Positions 44,565 to 52,741 of a stretch of DNA of 64,000 nucleotides are shown here, one piece after another. The translations under genes were made by a program, and so were the position numbers. The notes under the pieces are model-generated. The model did no database searches and was not told the origin of the DNA. It saw only the letters and a program-made list of their open reading frames with translations. Each line of letters starts with the position of its first letter. The first letter of the stretch is position 1. Origin of the DNA: Lachnospiraceae bacterium (lineage in GTDB: Bacteria; Bacillota; Clostridia; Lachnospirales; Lachnospiraceae); the NCBI GenBank assembly GCA_902363665.1, contig CABJAW010000004.1:62001-126000 (forward strand). Direction: 5' to 3'.

Positions 44565-44882
44565 ATGGCAAAGCGACAGGTTTATTCTTTTGAAGAAAAG
44601 AAATATTCCGCAAACAGCATTGCATCGGCGATCTTAAGCCTCCTGTCAGTGCTGATACTGGCAGGAGTGCTGCTCGTTTCTTTTTTGATGAAGGGAATGG
44701 CAAATACCTGGATCGGCGCAGTCGGATTTACCGGCATTGTGATGGCGTTTTGCGGGCTCTGGTATGGATTTGCCGGGTTCCATGATGAATGCAGGTCGTA
44801 TTTTTGCAGCAAGTTTGGGACGATCATGGGCACGGCAGCGATCGCAGGCTGGTTTTTTATCGTGTGCCTGGGACTGGTATAA
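44565..44882 (+). CDS. DUF6142-like small membrane protein
   Basis: 105 residues from ATG 44565 (GAGGTTAAG upstream). Starts MAKRQVYSFEEKKYSANSIA and has three hydrophobic helices (SILSLLSVLILAGVLLVSFL-like region, GAVGFTGIVMAFCGLWYGF, MGTAAIAGWFFIVCLGLV). It resembles the DUF6142 family of Lachnospiraceae (from memory); no function known. Third gene of a small membrane-protein operon downstream of pyrE. Confidence 0.75.
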   Translation: MAKRQVYSFEEKKYSANSIASAILSLLSVLILAGVLLVSFLMKGMANTWIGAVGFTGIVMAFCGLWYGFAGFHDECRSYFCSKFGTIMGTAAIAGWFFIVCLGLV

Positions 44883-44906
44883 AATATGTACTCTCGAGTG
44901 CATAAA

Positions 44907-44968
44907 TCTCATAAGGAGGGAACCGCCGCAGGTGGGAGAATCCCTTATGAGCCTAAGCAGCGGTAAAG
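44907..44968 (+). repeat. Intergenic repeat, CTCATAAGG-type hairpin module
   Basis: CTCATAAGGAGGGAACCG, CCGCAGGTGGGAGAA, TCCCTTATGAG, then CCTAAGCAGCGGTAAAG. Outer stem CTCATAAGG/CCTTATGAG is perfect and corresponds to the ATCATAAGG/CCTTATGAT stem of the copy at 706 with a compensatory end change. Confidence 0.65.
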
Positions 44969-45023
44969 TTAATTAAGAAGCATGCCCGGTGCCCCGGGCA
45001 TGCAGAAAACAGCAGGGGGAAAA

Positions 45024-47096
45024 ATGGAAGAGACAAATAAAAAAGAAGAGTATTTAAAGGAGCGGTACACTCTTGCAATGGAGCGGATTCATGGAATCAT
45101 CCAGGAAGAGACAGTCCCCGCCCCTTTTTGCGTTTACTTTAAGAAAATATCTGAGTTTCTGATTCAGGTGGAGGAACTCTGGACAAAGCTTCGCGTTGGT
45201 GAGATGAAAAATTATACGCTGGAACAGTGGCAGGAGCTTAATCACAAAATGTACGAGGATATTTTGCCGGAGCACTACGATGTAAGCTACGGCAATCCGG
45301 ACTATGCGGTGGCTGAGCTTGGCGAGGTGCATGGAAAGCTGCTGAGCTTTCTCTACACAGAGCTGCGGGCACTTCTTGTCTATGCGTTTGAAGGACAGCT
45401 GGAGGAGAGCGTTGTGTGCCTGGAGCTGTTCATCGAGGTCTACAACCGTTTCGAGGCGGATGAGATTCCGGAATATAAGGAGATCCAGCAGATCATTTAC
45501 TGGTTCGTCAGCGACTACAGTGAGTTGTTTGTGACACGCCGGATTCAGGAGAGCATTGACCCGGATCTGGACTTTGCGGCGAAGATCATCATGGAGTCGG
45601 ATCTTAATGATCTGCGCTATCTGTATCAGTATGGCGAGTATGTATCGGAAAACGAATTTAAAATGGCAGAATTTTTGAATACGCTCTCCGAGGATGAGAT
45701 TGCGGCGATGGCTGATACGTACACGGAAGGTTACCGGATCGGTTTTGTGCTTGGCGGAAAAGATTTATCGATCAAGCGTACGGTCAACATCCGTTACCAG
45801 CTTGGATTCGAGCGGATGATCCGCAGAGCAATCCGGAATTTTGAAAAGATGGGGCTGCGCCCGGTCATCTACCGTGCGGCAGTGAGCACCTTAAACAAAC
45901 GCCAGAATCTGCGGATCGGCTATGTCGGAGCATCTGCGAATCCACAGTTTGATTACGATCATCGCGCGGACAATGCCCTGTATCTGGATAAGAAATTTAT
46001 CGAGCGCAAGCTTGGTGTGATGCGTACGGCATACGAAAAATGGAAACAGCTCGCAGCATGGCATGCAGGCCCGGCGGTCGTGGAGACGTTCGGAGAGGCG
46101 CCGTTTGTTCCGGAGGCGAAAGAAACTGCGTGCTGCTTAAGTGAAAAGCAGGAAAAACTGATGGTGAGCTTTGCAAATGAGTCGGCGCAGCTGACGAATC
46201 AGTACATCATCGGCAAAGAGCGGAGCTTTACAATTATTGCCTTCCCGCTGCCGGAGATCGGTCCGCAGTTCGAGGAGATCTTCAAAGAGACGGTGAAGAT
46301 CAATACACTGGATTACATGATGTACCGTGATCTTCAGCAGAAGCTGATCGATGCACTTGACCAGGGCGTAATGGTGCATATTAAAGGAAGAGATGGAAAC
46401 CGTACAGAGCTGACGGTTGCCCTGCATGAGATGACTGATCCGTCGAAGCAGACGTTATTTGAAAACTGTGTGGCAGATGTGAATATCCCGGTCGGAGAGG
46501 TCTTTACCTCACCGAAGCTTGCGGGGACAAACGGCATTCTTCATGTGAAGCAGGTCTATCTTGGTGAGCTGAACTACATTGATCTTCAGGTCAATTTTGA
46601 AAACGGACACGTCGTATCCTACAGCTGCTCAAATTTTGAGACGGAGGAGGAGAACAAGAAGTATTTCTTCGAGAATGTCATGTATCATCACGATACGCTG
46701 CCACTTGGAGAGTTTGCAATCGGCACGAATACCGTGGCCTATGCGATGGCGAAAAAATATCAGATCGCAGATAAGCTTCCGATCCTGATCGCAGAGAAGA
46801 TGGGACCGCATTTTGCGATCGGCGATACGTGCTACAGCTGGTCCGAAGATACGGCAGTTTACAATCCGGACGGAAAAGAGATCATCGCAAGGGATAATGA
46901 GGTGTCAATCCTGCGTAAGGAGGACCCGTCAAAGGCTTATTTTGGATGCCATACGGATATCACAATCCCGTATGAAGAGATCGGATGCATTGAGGTGCTG
47001 TGCGCAGATGGCCGCAGAATCCCGCTGATCGAAAACGGAAGATTTGTTCTGCCGGGGACAGAGAAACTGAACGAGGCACTGGACGAGATATCATAA
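45024..47096 (+). CDS. M29-family aminopeptidase with long N-terminal domain
   Basis: 690 residues from ATG 45024 (GGGGGAAAA upstream). The last about 370 residues resemble M29 metallo-aminopeptidases (AmpS/PepS): VADVNIPVGEVFTSPK, LPLGEFAIGTNTVAY, MGPHFAIGDTCYSW and YFGCHTDITIP carry the Glu, His and Asp metal ligands. The first about 320 residues are helical and not part of classical M29 (which total about 410). Such extended forms occur in Clostridia. It releases N-terminal amino acids from peptides in the cytosol. Preceded by an intergenic repeat. Confidence 0.85.
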   Translation: MEETNKKEEYLKERYTLAMERIHGIIQEETVPAPFCVYFKKISEFLIQVEELWTKLRVGEMKNYTLEQWQELNHKMYEDILPEHYDVSYGNPDYAVAELGEVHGKLLSFLYTELRALLVYAFEGQLEESVVCLELFIEVYNRFEADEIPEYKEIQQIIYWFVSDYSELFVTRRIQESIDPDLDFAAKIIMESDLNDLRYLYQYGEYVSENEFKMAEFLNTLSEDEIAAMADTYTEGYRIGFVLGGKDLSIKRTVNIRYQLGFERMIRRAIRNFEKMGLRPVIYRAAVSTLNKRQNLRIGYVGASANPQFDYDHRADNALYLDKKFIERKLGVMRTAYEKWKQLAAWHAGPAVVETFGEAPFVPEAKETACCLSEKQEKLMVSFANESAQLTNQYIIGKERSFTIIAFPLPEIGPQFEEIFKETVKINTLDYMMYRDLQQKLIDALDQGVMVHIKGRDGNRTELTVALHEMTDPSKQTLFENCVADVNIPVGEVFTSPKLAGTNGILHVKQVYLGELNYIDLQVNFENGHVVSYSCSNFETEEENKKYFFENVMYHHDTLPLGEFAIGTNTVAYAMAKKYQIADKLPILIAEKMGPHFAIGDTCYSWSEDTAVYNPDGKEIIARDNEVSILRKEDPSKAYFGCHTDITIPYEEIGCIEVLCADGRRIPLIENGRFVLPGTEKLNEALDEIS

Positions 47097-47167
47097 AGGA
47101 AGCTTATTAAGGAGAGGCACGTTTGCGGGGGCTGCGTGGAAAATCAGGCAGAAATCTTGCACAGGCA

Positions 47168-47196
47168 TTGACAAGGCAGGTATTAGTTAGTAGAAT
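47168..47196 (+). promoter_or_regulatory. Promoter of the pur operon
   Basis: TTGACA (47168-47173), 17 bp, TAGAAT (47191-47196), about 57 bp before purE. No convincing PurR box pair or guanine riboswitch was seen in the short leader. Confidence 0.85.
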
Positions 47197-47252
47197 GAGT
47201 TCGACTTTACAATAGTAACTAGTGGATGACAGAAGCAGAAGGAGAAAGTACA

Positions 47253-47771
47253 ATGGCAAAAGTAGGAATTGTGATGGGCAGTGACTCAGATATGCCGGTA
47301 ATGAGCAAGGCGGCAGATATGCTGGAAAAGTTCGGGATTGATTATGAAATGACGATCATTTCCGCACACAGAGAGCCGGACGTATTCTTTGAATACGCAA
47401 AGACGGCAGAAGCAAAGGGATTTAAGGTGATCATTGCGGGAGCAGGCATGGCGGCACATCTTCCTGGAATGTGCGCAGCAATCTTCCCGATGCCGGTCAT
47501 CGGTATTCCGATGCATACGACATCACTTGGCGGAAGGGATTCCCTCTATTCCATCGTACAGATGCCTTCCGGAATTCCAGTCGCTACGGTAGCCATCAAC
47601 GGCGGCGCAAATGCAGGTATTCTGGCGGCGAAGATTCTCGCAACTTCAGATCCGGAGCTGCTTGAAAAAGTAAAAGCATATGCAGCTGAATTAAAAGAGC
47701 AGGTCGAGAAAAAGGATGCAAAGCTGCAGGAGATCGGCCACAGAGCATATGTGGAGAGCCAGAAGAAATAA
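47253..47771 (+). CDS. purE: N5-carboxyaminoimidazole ribonucleotide mutase
   Basis: 172 residues from ATG 47253 (AAGGAGAAAG upstream; in-frame ATG 47226 is weaker). PurE class I: GIVMGSDSDMPVM at the N-terminus, SAHREPD (the catalytic His), AGAGMAAHLPG, and GIPMHTTSLGGRDSLYSI. It moves the carboxyl group in purine step 6. First gene of purE-M-N-D. Confidence 0.97.
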   Translation: MAKVGIVMGSDSDMPVMSKAADMLEKFGIDYEMTIISAHREPDVFFEYAKTAEAKGFKVIIAGAGMAAHLPGMCAAIFPMPVIGIPMHTTSLGGRDSLYSIVQMPSGIPVATVAINGGANAGILAAKILATSDPELLEKVKAYAAELKEQVEKKDAKLQEIGHRAYVESQKK

Positions 47772-47810
47772 AAAAGAAAAAACTATATCGGATTCACAGG
47801 GAGGAACGTC

Positions 47811-48836
47811 ATGGATTACAAGAAGGCTGGAGTGGACATTGAAGCAGGATACAAATCCGTTGAACTGATGAAAGAGTACGTGAAGCGGACGATGAGAGAG
47901 GAAGTGCTGGGGGGACTCGGCGGATTTTCCGGGGCATTTTCTCTTGCAAAGATCAAAAACATGGAAGAGCCGGTGCTGCTCTCTGGTACAGATGGCTGTG
48001 GTACAAAGGTAAAACTTGCGTTTATTCTGGACAAGCATGATACAATCGGAATCGATGCTGTTGCGATGTGTGTCAACGATATTGCATGTGCGGGCGGTGA
48101 ACCGCTGTTTTTCCTGGATTATATTGCATGCGGCAAGAACTATCCAGAGAAGATCGCAGCGATCGTTTCCGGTGTGGCTGAGGGCTGCGTACAGTCTGAC
48201 TGTGCGCTGATCGGCGGCGAGACGGCGGAGCATCCGGGATTGATGCCGGAAAACGATTACGATCTTGCCGGTTTTGCAGTCGGCATCGTAGACAAAAAGG
48301 ATCTCATCACAGGCGAGTCAATCAAGGCAGGAGATACGCTGATCGGAATTGCTTCCACCGGTGTACACAGCAACGGATTTTCTCTGGTCCGAAAGGTATT
48401 TCAGATGGACAAAGAGACACTGGATACTTACCATGAAGAGCTTGGTAAGACGCTTGGCGAGGCACTGCTTGCTCCGACCCGCATTTATGTGAAAGCGCTG
48501 CGCAGCGTAAAAGAAGCAGGCGTGACGATCAAAGGATGCAGTCACATCACGGGCGGCGGATTTTATGAGAATATTCCGAGAATGCTTCCAGACGGTGTAA
48601 AAGCAGTTGTGAAAAAAGACAGCTACGAGGTTCCGGCGATCTTCAAAATGCTCGCAAAAGAGGGATCCATCGAAGAGCATATGATGTACAATACGTTTAA
48701 CATGGGTATCGGCATGGTACTGGCAGTCGATCCGGCTGATGCAGATAAGACGATCGAAGCACTTGCAAAGACCGGCGATCAGGCCTGGGTGATCGGTGAA
48801 ATCGCAGACGGAGAAAAGGGCGTGGAGTTATGTTAA
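47811..48836 (+). CDS. purM: Phosphoribosylformylglycinamidine cyclo-ligase (AIR synthetase)
   Basis: 341 residues. PurM superfamily: [31 protein letters not shown] and [19 protein letters not shown] are conserved. ATP-dependent ring closure to AIR. RBS GGGAGGAACGTC. Ends overlapping purN by 7 nt. Confidence 0.97.
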   Translation: MDYKKAGVDIEAGYKSVELMKEYVKRTMREEVLGGLGGFSGAFSLAKIKNMEEPVLLSGTDGCGTKVKLAFILDKHDTIGIDAVAMCVNDIACAGGEPLFFLDYIACGKNYPEKIAAIVSGVAEGCVQSDCALIGGETAEHPGLMPENDYDLAGFAVGIVDKKDLITGESIKAGDTLIGIASTGVHSNGFSLVRKVFQMDKETLDTYHEELGKTLGEALLAPTRIYVKALRSVKEAGVTIKGCSHITGGGFYENIPRMLPDGVKAVVKKDSYEVPAIFKMLAKEGSIEEHMMYNTFNMGIGMVLAVDPADADKTIEALAKTGDQAWVIGEIADGEKGVELC

Positions 48837-49456
48837 GACTTGCGGTAATGGTATCCGGCGGCGGCACAAATCTTCAGGCGATCCTCGATGCGATTGAAAG
48901 CGGAAAGATCACGAATGCGAAGGTTGTAAAGGTGATCAGCAACAGCAAAAAAGCGTATGCGCTGGAGCGCGCAGCCAAAGCGGGCATTCCGTCTGTCTGT
49001 ATTACACGGGCAGATCACCCGGAAAAAGAAGAGTTTAATCGGGCCTTGCTGTTGGAACTTCAGGAGTCCGGCGCAGACCTTGTTGTGCTGGCAGGCTGCC
49101 TTGTGGTGATTCCGCAGTGTGTGGTAGATGCCTATCCAAACCGGATTATCAATATTCATCCGGCTTTGATCCCATCCTTTTGCGGTACGGGATATTATGG
49201 ACTTGGGGTGCATGAAGCCGTGCTGGCACGTGGTGTGAAGGTGACAGGTGCGACGGTTCATTTTGTGGACGGCGGAACGGATACCGGTCCGATCATCCTG
49301 CAGAAAGCGGTGGAGGTACATCAGGGGGATACCCCAAAGGAGCTTCAGCTGCGTGTGATGCAGGAGGCAGAATGGGTGATTCTTCCGAAGGCGATCGATC
49401 TGATCGCAAACGGAAAAGTCTCTGTGGAAGACGGACACGTAAACATAGCAGAATAA
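48830..49456 (+). CDS. purN: Phosphoribosylglycinamide formyltransferase
   Basis: 208 residues. Folate-dependent GAR transformylase: [17 protein letters not shown] at the N-terminus, catalytic [11 protein letters not shown] (Asn, His) and GGTDTGPII (Asp). The typical loop '[19 protein letters not shown]' fits the family with GTGYYG instead of the usual FKGLH-type text. Overlaps purM, so translationally coupled. Confidence 0.96.
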   Translation: MLRLAVMVSGGGTNLQAILDAIESGKITNAKVVKVISNSKKAYALERAAKAGIPSVCITRADHPEKEEFNRALLLELQESGADLVVLAGCLVVIPQCVVDAYPNRIINIHPALIPSFCGTGYYGLGVHEAVLARGVKVTGATVHFVDGGTDTGPIILQKAVEVHQGDTPKELQLRVMQEAEWVILPKAIDLIANGKVSVEDGHVNIAE

Positions 49457-49502
49457 TACGGAACACAAACAGATACAAAAAGCGCATCAGGAGGAAAAAC
49501 AA

Positions 49503-50777
49503 ATGAAGGTTTTGATCGTAGGAAGCGGCGGAAGAGAGCATGCAATCGCCTGGAAAGTGGCACAGTCGCCGAAGGTGGAGAAAATCTACTGTGCACCGGG
49601 CAATGCAGGTATTGCAGAATATGCCGAGTGTGTGGATATCAAGGCAATGGAGTTTGAAAAACTGGCGTCATTTGCAAAAGAGCATGCGGTCGATCTGACG
49701 GTGATCGGCATGGATGATCCGCTGGTGGGTGGAATTGTCGATGTGTTTGAGTCGCATGGACTGCGCGTTTTCGGGCCGCGCAAAAATGCGGCAATCCTGG
49801 AGGGTTCCAAGGCGTTTTCTAAGGATCTGATGAAAAAATATCACATTCCGACCGCAGCTTATGAAAACTTTGACCGCGCGGAGGATGCGCTTGCGTATCT
49901 TGAGACGGCGAAAATGCCGATCGTTCTGAAAGCGGACGGTCTGGCGCTTGGAAAGGGTGTCCTGATCTGCAATACGCTGGAAGAGGCAAAAGAAGGCGTA
50001 AAAGAGATCATGACCGATAAAAAGTTCGGTCAGGCAGGCAGCCGTATGGTCGTTGAAGAGTTTATGACGGGCCGCGAGGTATCGGTACTTACATTTGTGG
50101 ATGGAAAGACGATCCGCACGATGACATCTGCACAGGATCACAAGCGCGCCGGAGACGGAGACACCGGATTGAATACTGGCGGAATGGGAACCTTTTCTCC
50201 GAGCCCGTTTTACACAAAAGAGATTGATGCATACTGCAAAGAGCATATTTATCAGCCGACTGTAGATGCGATGCGTGCAGAGGGACGGGAATTCAAGGGT
50301 ATCATTTTCTTTGGACTGATGCTGACTGAGGATGGTCCGAAAGTGCTTGAGTACAATGCTCGCTTCGGTGATCCGGAGACCCAGGTTGTGCTTCCGCGCA
50401 TGAAGACCGACATCATCGATGCGTTTGAAGCCTGCATCGACGGAACGCTCGATCAGATCGATCTGGAGTTTGAAAACAATGCGGCGGTCTGCGTTGTACT
50501 GGCGTCAGATGGATATCCGGTAAGCTACAAGAAAGGATATCCGATCGAAGGACTTGAGACATTTAAAGGAAAAGACGGATATTATGTGTTCCATGCGGGC
50601 ACGGCAAACGGCGCGGACGGAAGCATCGTGACAAACGGAGGCCGTGTGCTTGGCGTAACAGCGAAGGGTGATGATCTGAAGCAGGCACGCGCGAATGCGT
50701 ACAAGGCGGTAGAGTGGGTACGTTTTGAAAACAAATATTATCGTCATGATATCGGAAAAGCGATAGACGAAGCCTGA
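49503..50777 (+). CDS. purD: Phosphoribosylamine-glycine ligase (GAR synthetase)
   Basis: 424 residues. ATP-grasp enzyme: VGSGGREHAIAWKVAQSP start, FSKDLMKKYHIPTA, KADGLALGKGV, SPFYTKE and LEYNARFGDPETQ. It joins phosphoribosylamine and glycine. RBS AGGAGGAAAAACAA. Last gene of the operon; the next gene is transcribed on but has a secreted product. Confidence 0.97.
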   Translation: MKVLIVGSGGREHAIAWKVAQSPKVEKIYCAPGNAGIAEYAECVDIKAMEFEKLASFAKEHAVDLTVIGMDDPLVGGIVDVFESHGLRVFGPRKNAAILEGSKAFSKDLMKKYHIPTAAYENFDRAEDALAYLETAKMPIVLKADGLALGKGVLICNTLEEAKEGVKEIMTDKKFGQAGSRMVVEEFMTGREVSVLTFVDGKTIRTMTSAQDHKRAGDGDTGLNTGGMGTFSPSPFYTKEIDAYCKEHIYQPTVDAMRAEGREFKGIIFFGLMLTEDGPKVLEYNARFGDPETQVVLPRMKTDIIDAFEACIDGTLDQIDLEFENNAAVCVVLASDGYPVSYKKGYPIEGLETFKGKDGYYVFHAGTANGADGSIVTNGGRVLGVTAKGDDLKQARANAYKAVEWVRFENKYYRHDIGKAIDEA

Positions 50778-50804
50778 GTGATCAGGTATATGAGGAGAGT
50801 ATCA

Positions 50805-51929
50805 ATGAAAAAGAGAACAGCAGGATGGAAATCATTCCTTCTTACCCTTCTGGCACTCGTATGGATCTTTGCCATTCCTGTGCTGGCGGAGGAAGGAGGA
50901 TCCGGGGACAATTCCCTGTCAACGCTGGGGATCACGACGGAGGGCGTGACAGTATCACCGGATTTTGTATACAGTACGATTGAGTACAATGTTACCGTAC
51001 CGGCAGGGACGAAACGGCTGGAATTAAGCCCGGTTACGTCCAACGAAAATGCCTGGATAGTGGATATCACAGGGCAGGATATCGGTGAGGACGGCACGAC
51101 GACCGTTGTGATTACGGTATCTGCGGAGAATGGAAGCCAGTATTCCTACTATCTGTATGTGACAACTGATACGAGTGCACAGGCAGTGGAGCCGGCAACA
51201 GAGGTGCAGACCGAGGCGGCAACGGAAAAACAGACGGAGACTGAGCCGGAAACAGAAGATCCGCGGTACATCAAAGTAGACCGCAGTTCACTTGAAGAAG
51301 CAGAGAACACGATCGCGACCTTAAAAAGCGAGGCCAGCAGCTACCGTGACCGTCAGAGCCTTCTGATGAAGATTCTGTACGGACTGATCGGAGTCTGCGT
51401 GGTACTTCTGTTCGTTGTGATTAACCTGCTTTTGAAAAAACGAGATCTGAAGGCAGAGCGTGATTCCTATCTGAGCATGGGATATCCGCAAAACAGTAAG
51501 AAGGATGCGCCGGATGGCTGCATTGGAAGCTTTGCAGAAAACGGAAGCTATATCGATCCGTCGGAGCAGAGTTATAGTGACGCGCCGTATGAAGGCCAGG
51601 TGCAGGAGAATTTCCGGGAAAATACACAAAATGGAGATTCCTCTTATGGAGAAGATCCGTATCAGGCTGATTTCCAGGAGACCGCAGCGCCGGATGGCGA
51701 CATGGCATCAGAAGAAAAACCGGTGAAAGAATCCGGAAAGAAAGCAGGCCGCAAAGAGAAAAAGAGCGCACATAAAAAGAAGGATGATCCGGCGGATGTT
51801 CCGAAGCCGTCCCAGGCAAAGAAACAGTCCAGACCGATGCCTGAATATCAGGAGCCGGAACCGGAGCATGAGTACAATCCACCGAAAGAAAAATCGGAGC
51901 ATGTGGAGATCAATATGATTGACCTGTAA
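50805..51929 (+). CDS. Cadherin-like-domain type I membrane protein
   Basis: 374 residues from ATG 50805 (GAGGAGAGTATCA upstream). Signal peptide MKKRTAGWKSFLLTLLALVW...VLAEE, an outward cadherin-like beta-sandwich (LSTLGITTEGVTVSPDF, YNVTVPAGTKRLEL, SAENGSQYSYYLYV; residues about 36-125), a Thr/Glu linker (EVQTEAATEKQTETEPET), a short coiled stretch (SLEEAENTIATLKSEASSYR), one membrane helix (YGLIGVCVVLLFVVINLLL) and a long cytoplasmic polar tail with basic clusters and Pro-Glu repeats. Topology suggests a surface sensor or wall-linked anchor. Function unknown. Follows purD by 27 nt. Confidence 0.8.
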   Translation: MKKRTAGWKSFLLTLLALVWIFAIPVLAEEGGSGDNSLSTLGITTEGVTVSPDFVYSTIEYNVTVPAGTKRLELSPVTSNENAWIVDITGQDIGEDGTTTVVITVSAENGSQYSYYLYVTTDTSAQAVEPATEVQTEAATEKQTETEPETEDPRYIKVDRSSLEEAENTIATLKSEASSYRDRQSLLMKILYGLIGVCVVLLFVVINLLLKKRDLKAERDSYLSMGYPQNSKKDAPDGCIGSFAENGSYIDPSEQSYSDAPYEGQVQENFRENTQNGDSSYGEDPYQADFQETAAPDGDMASEEKPVKESGKKAGRKEKKSAHKKKDDPADVPKPSQAKKQSRPMPEYQEPEPEHEYNPPKEKSEHVEINMIDL

Positions 51930-51974
51930 AACTGGCAAAAGCAGGTACTTTGTGCTTACTGTATGAAATTTTAT

Positions 51975-52132
51975 CTGATTTTGTAACTGTTCAGAGCCAA
52001 GCAAAATTTCATAAAACAGGCGGAAAATGCTTGCATTTTTAAGCCTGTTTTTGAAATTTTATTTGGCGGATACGCCACACCGACGAAATGCGTAGCATTT
52101 TGGAGGTTGGCTCTGAACAGTTACCTGATTTT
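51975..52132. mobile_element. 142-bp MITE (copy 2) with 8-bp target duplication
   Basis: The element spans 51983-52124 and is flanked by CTGATTTT at 51975-51982 and 52125-52132, a different 8-bp duplication from copy 1, proving separate insertions. It differs from copy 1 at one base (position 18, A here, G there), which extends the inverted repeat here to 18 bp. It lies downstream of the cadherin-like gene, where its inner hairpin may act as terminator. Confidence 0.95.
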
Positions 52133-52294
52133 GAAGAGGTACAAAAAGAGACATTCTGTCCGGACGTCTGAAATGGCGGAGGGTGAATGTCTCTTATTTT
52201 GTGTGGTTGCTGTAGGTTTACACGACAGTCATAATACTCATTTCGGAACACAGATAAACATCCGCAATCCCTTTTGCCATTCCGGAAGCCCGGC

Positions 52295-52323
52295 TTGACA
52301 GAATGCCTTCGGTGTTATATTAT
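52295..52323 (+). promoter_or_regulatory. Promoter of gntR-clpC
   Basis: TTGACA (52295-52300), 17 bp, TATTAT (52318-52323), 25 bp before the gntR start. The short leader leaves room for an operator over the -10 (TATGACTATCACA). Confidence 0.85.
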
Positions 52324-52348
52324 GACTATCACAAGGGAGGAAACAGCA

Positions 52349-52720
52349 ATGCTGATAGAGATAGACTTTCAGAGTGACGAAGCAATTTATATGCAGCTTC
52401 GAAACCAGATCATACTTGGAATCGCGACATCGCTTCTGCAGGAGGGGGATACCCTTCCGTCGGTAAGACAGCTGGCAGACGATGTCGGCATCAATATGCA
52501 TACCGTAAACAAGGCATATTCTGTTCTGCGGCAGGAAGGCTTTGTGACGATCGACCGCAGAAGAGGAGCCGTAGTAGCGCTTGATAATAATAAAGCACAG
52601 GCGATTGCAGAGCTTCGGGACAGCCTGCGGATGCTTCTTGCAAAGGGTATCTGCAAAAATATCACTAGGGAAGAGATCCACGCGATGGTGGACGAGTGCT
52701 ACGACGACTACGAGCAGTAA
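52349..52720 (+). CDS. GntR-family regulator, YtrA type
   Basis: 123 residues from ATG 52349 (GGGAGGAAACAGC upstream). Winged helix: AIYMQLRNQIILGIATSLL, DTLPSVRQLADDVGINMHTV-NKAY recognition region, RRRGAVVALD wing, and a short helical C-terminus, the YtrA subfamily without a large effector domain. YtrA-type regulators usually sit with ABC transporter genes; here the partner is clpC, 21 bp downstream, so it likely represses or tunes clpC and itself, replacing CtsR-McsA-McsB, which are absent from this locus. Confidence 0.9.
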   Translation: MLIEIDFQSDEAIYMQLRNQIILGIATSLLQEGDTLPSVRQLADDVGINMHTVNKAYSVLRQEGFVTIDRRRGAVVALDNNKAQAIAELRDSLRMLLAKGICKNITREEIHAMVDECYDDYEQ

Positions 52721-52741
52721 CCAGATACAGGAGGAAAATGG

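Noticed and set aside
46911-47140. Possible further hairpin repeat after the M29 gene (AAGGAAGCTTATTAAGGAGAGG)
   Set aside because: Too short and too poorly matched to the family landmarks to call.
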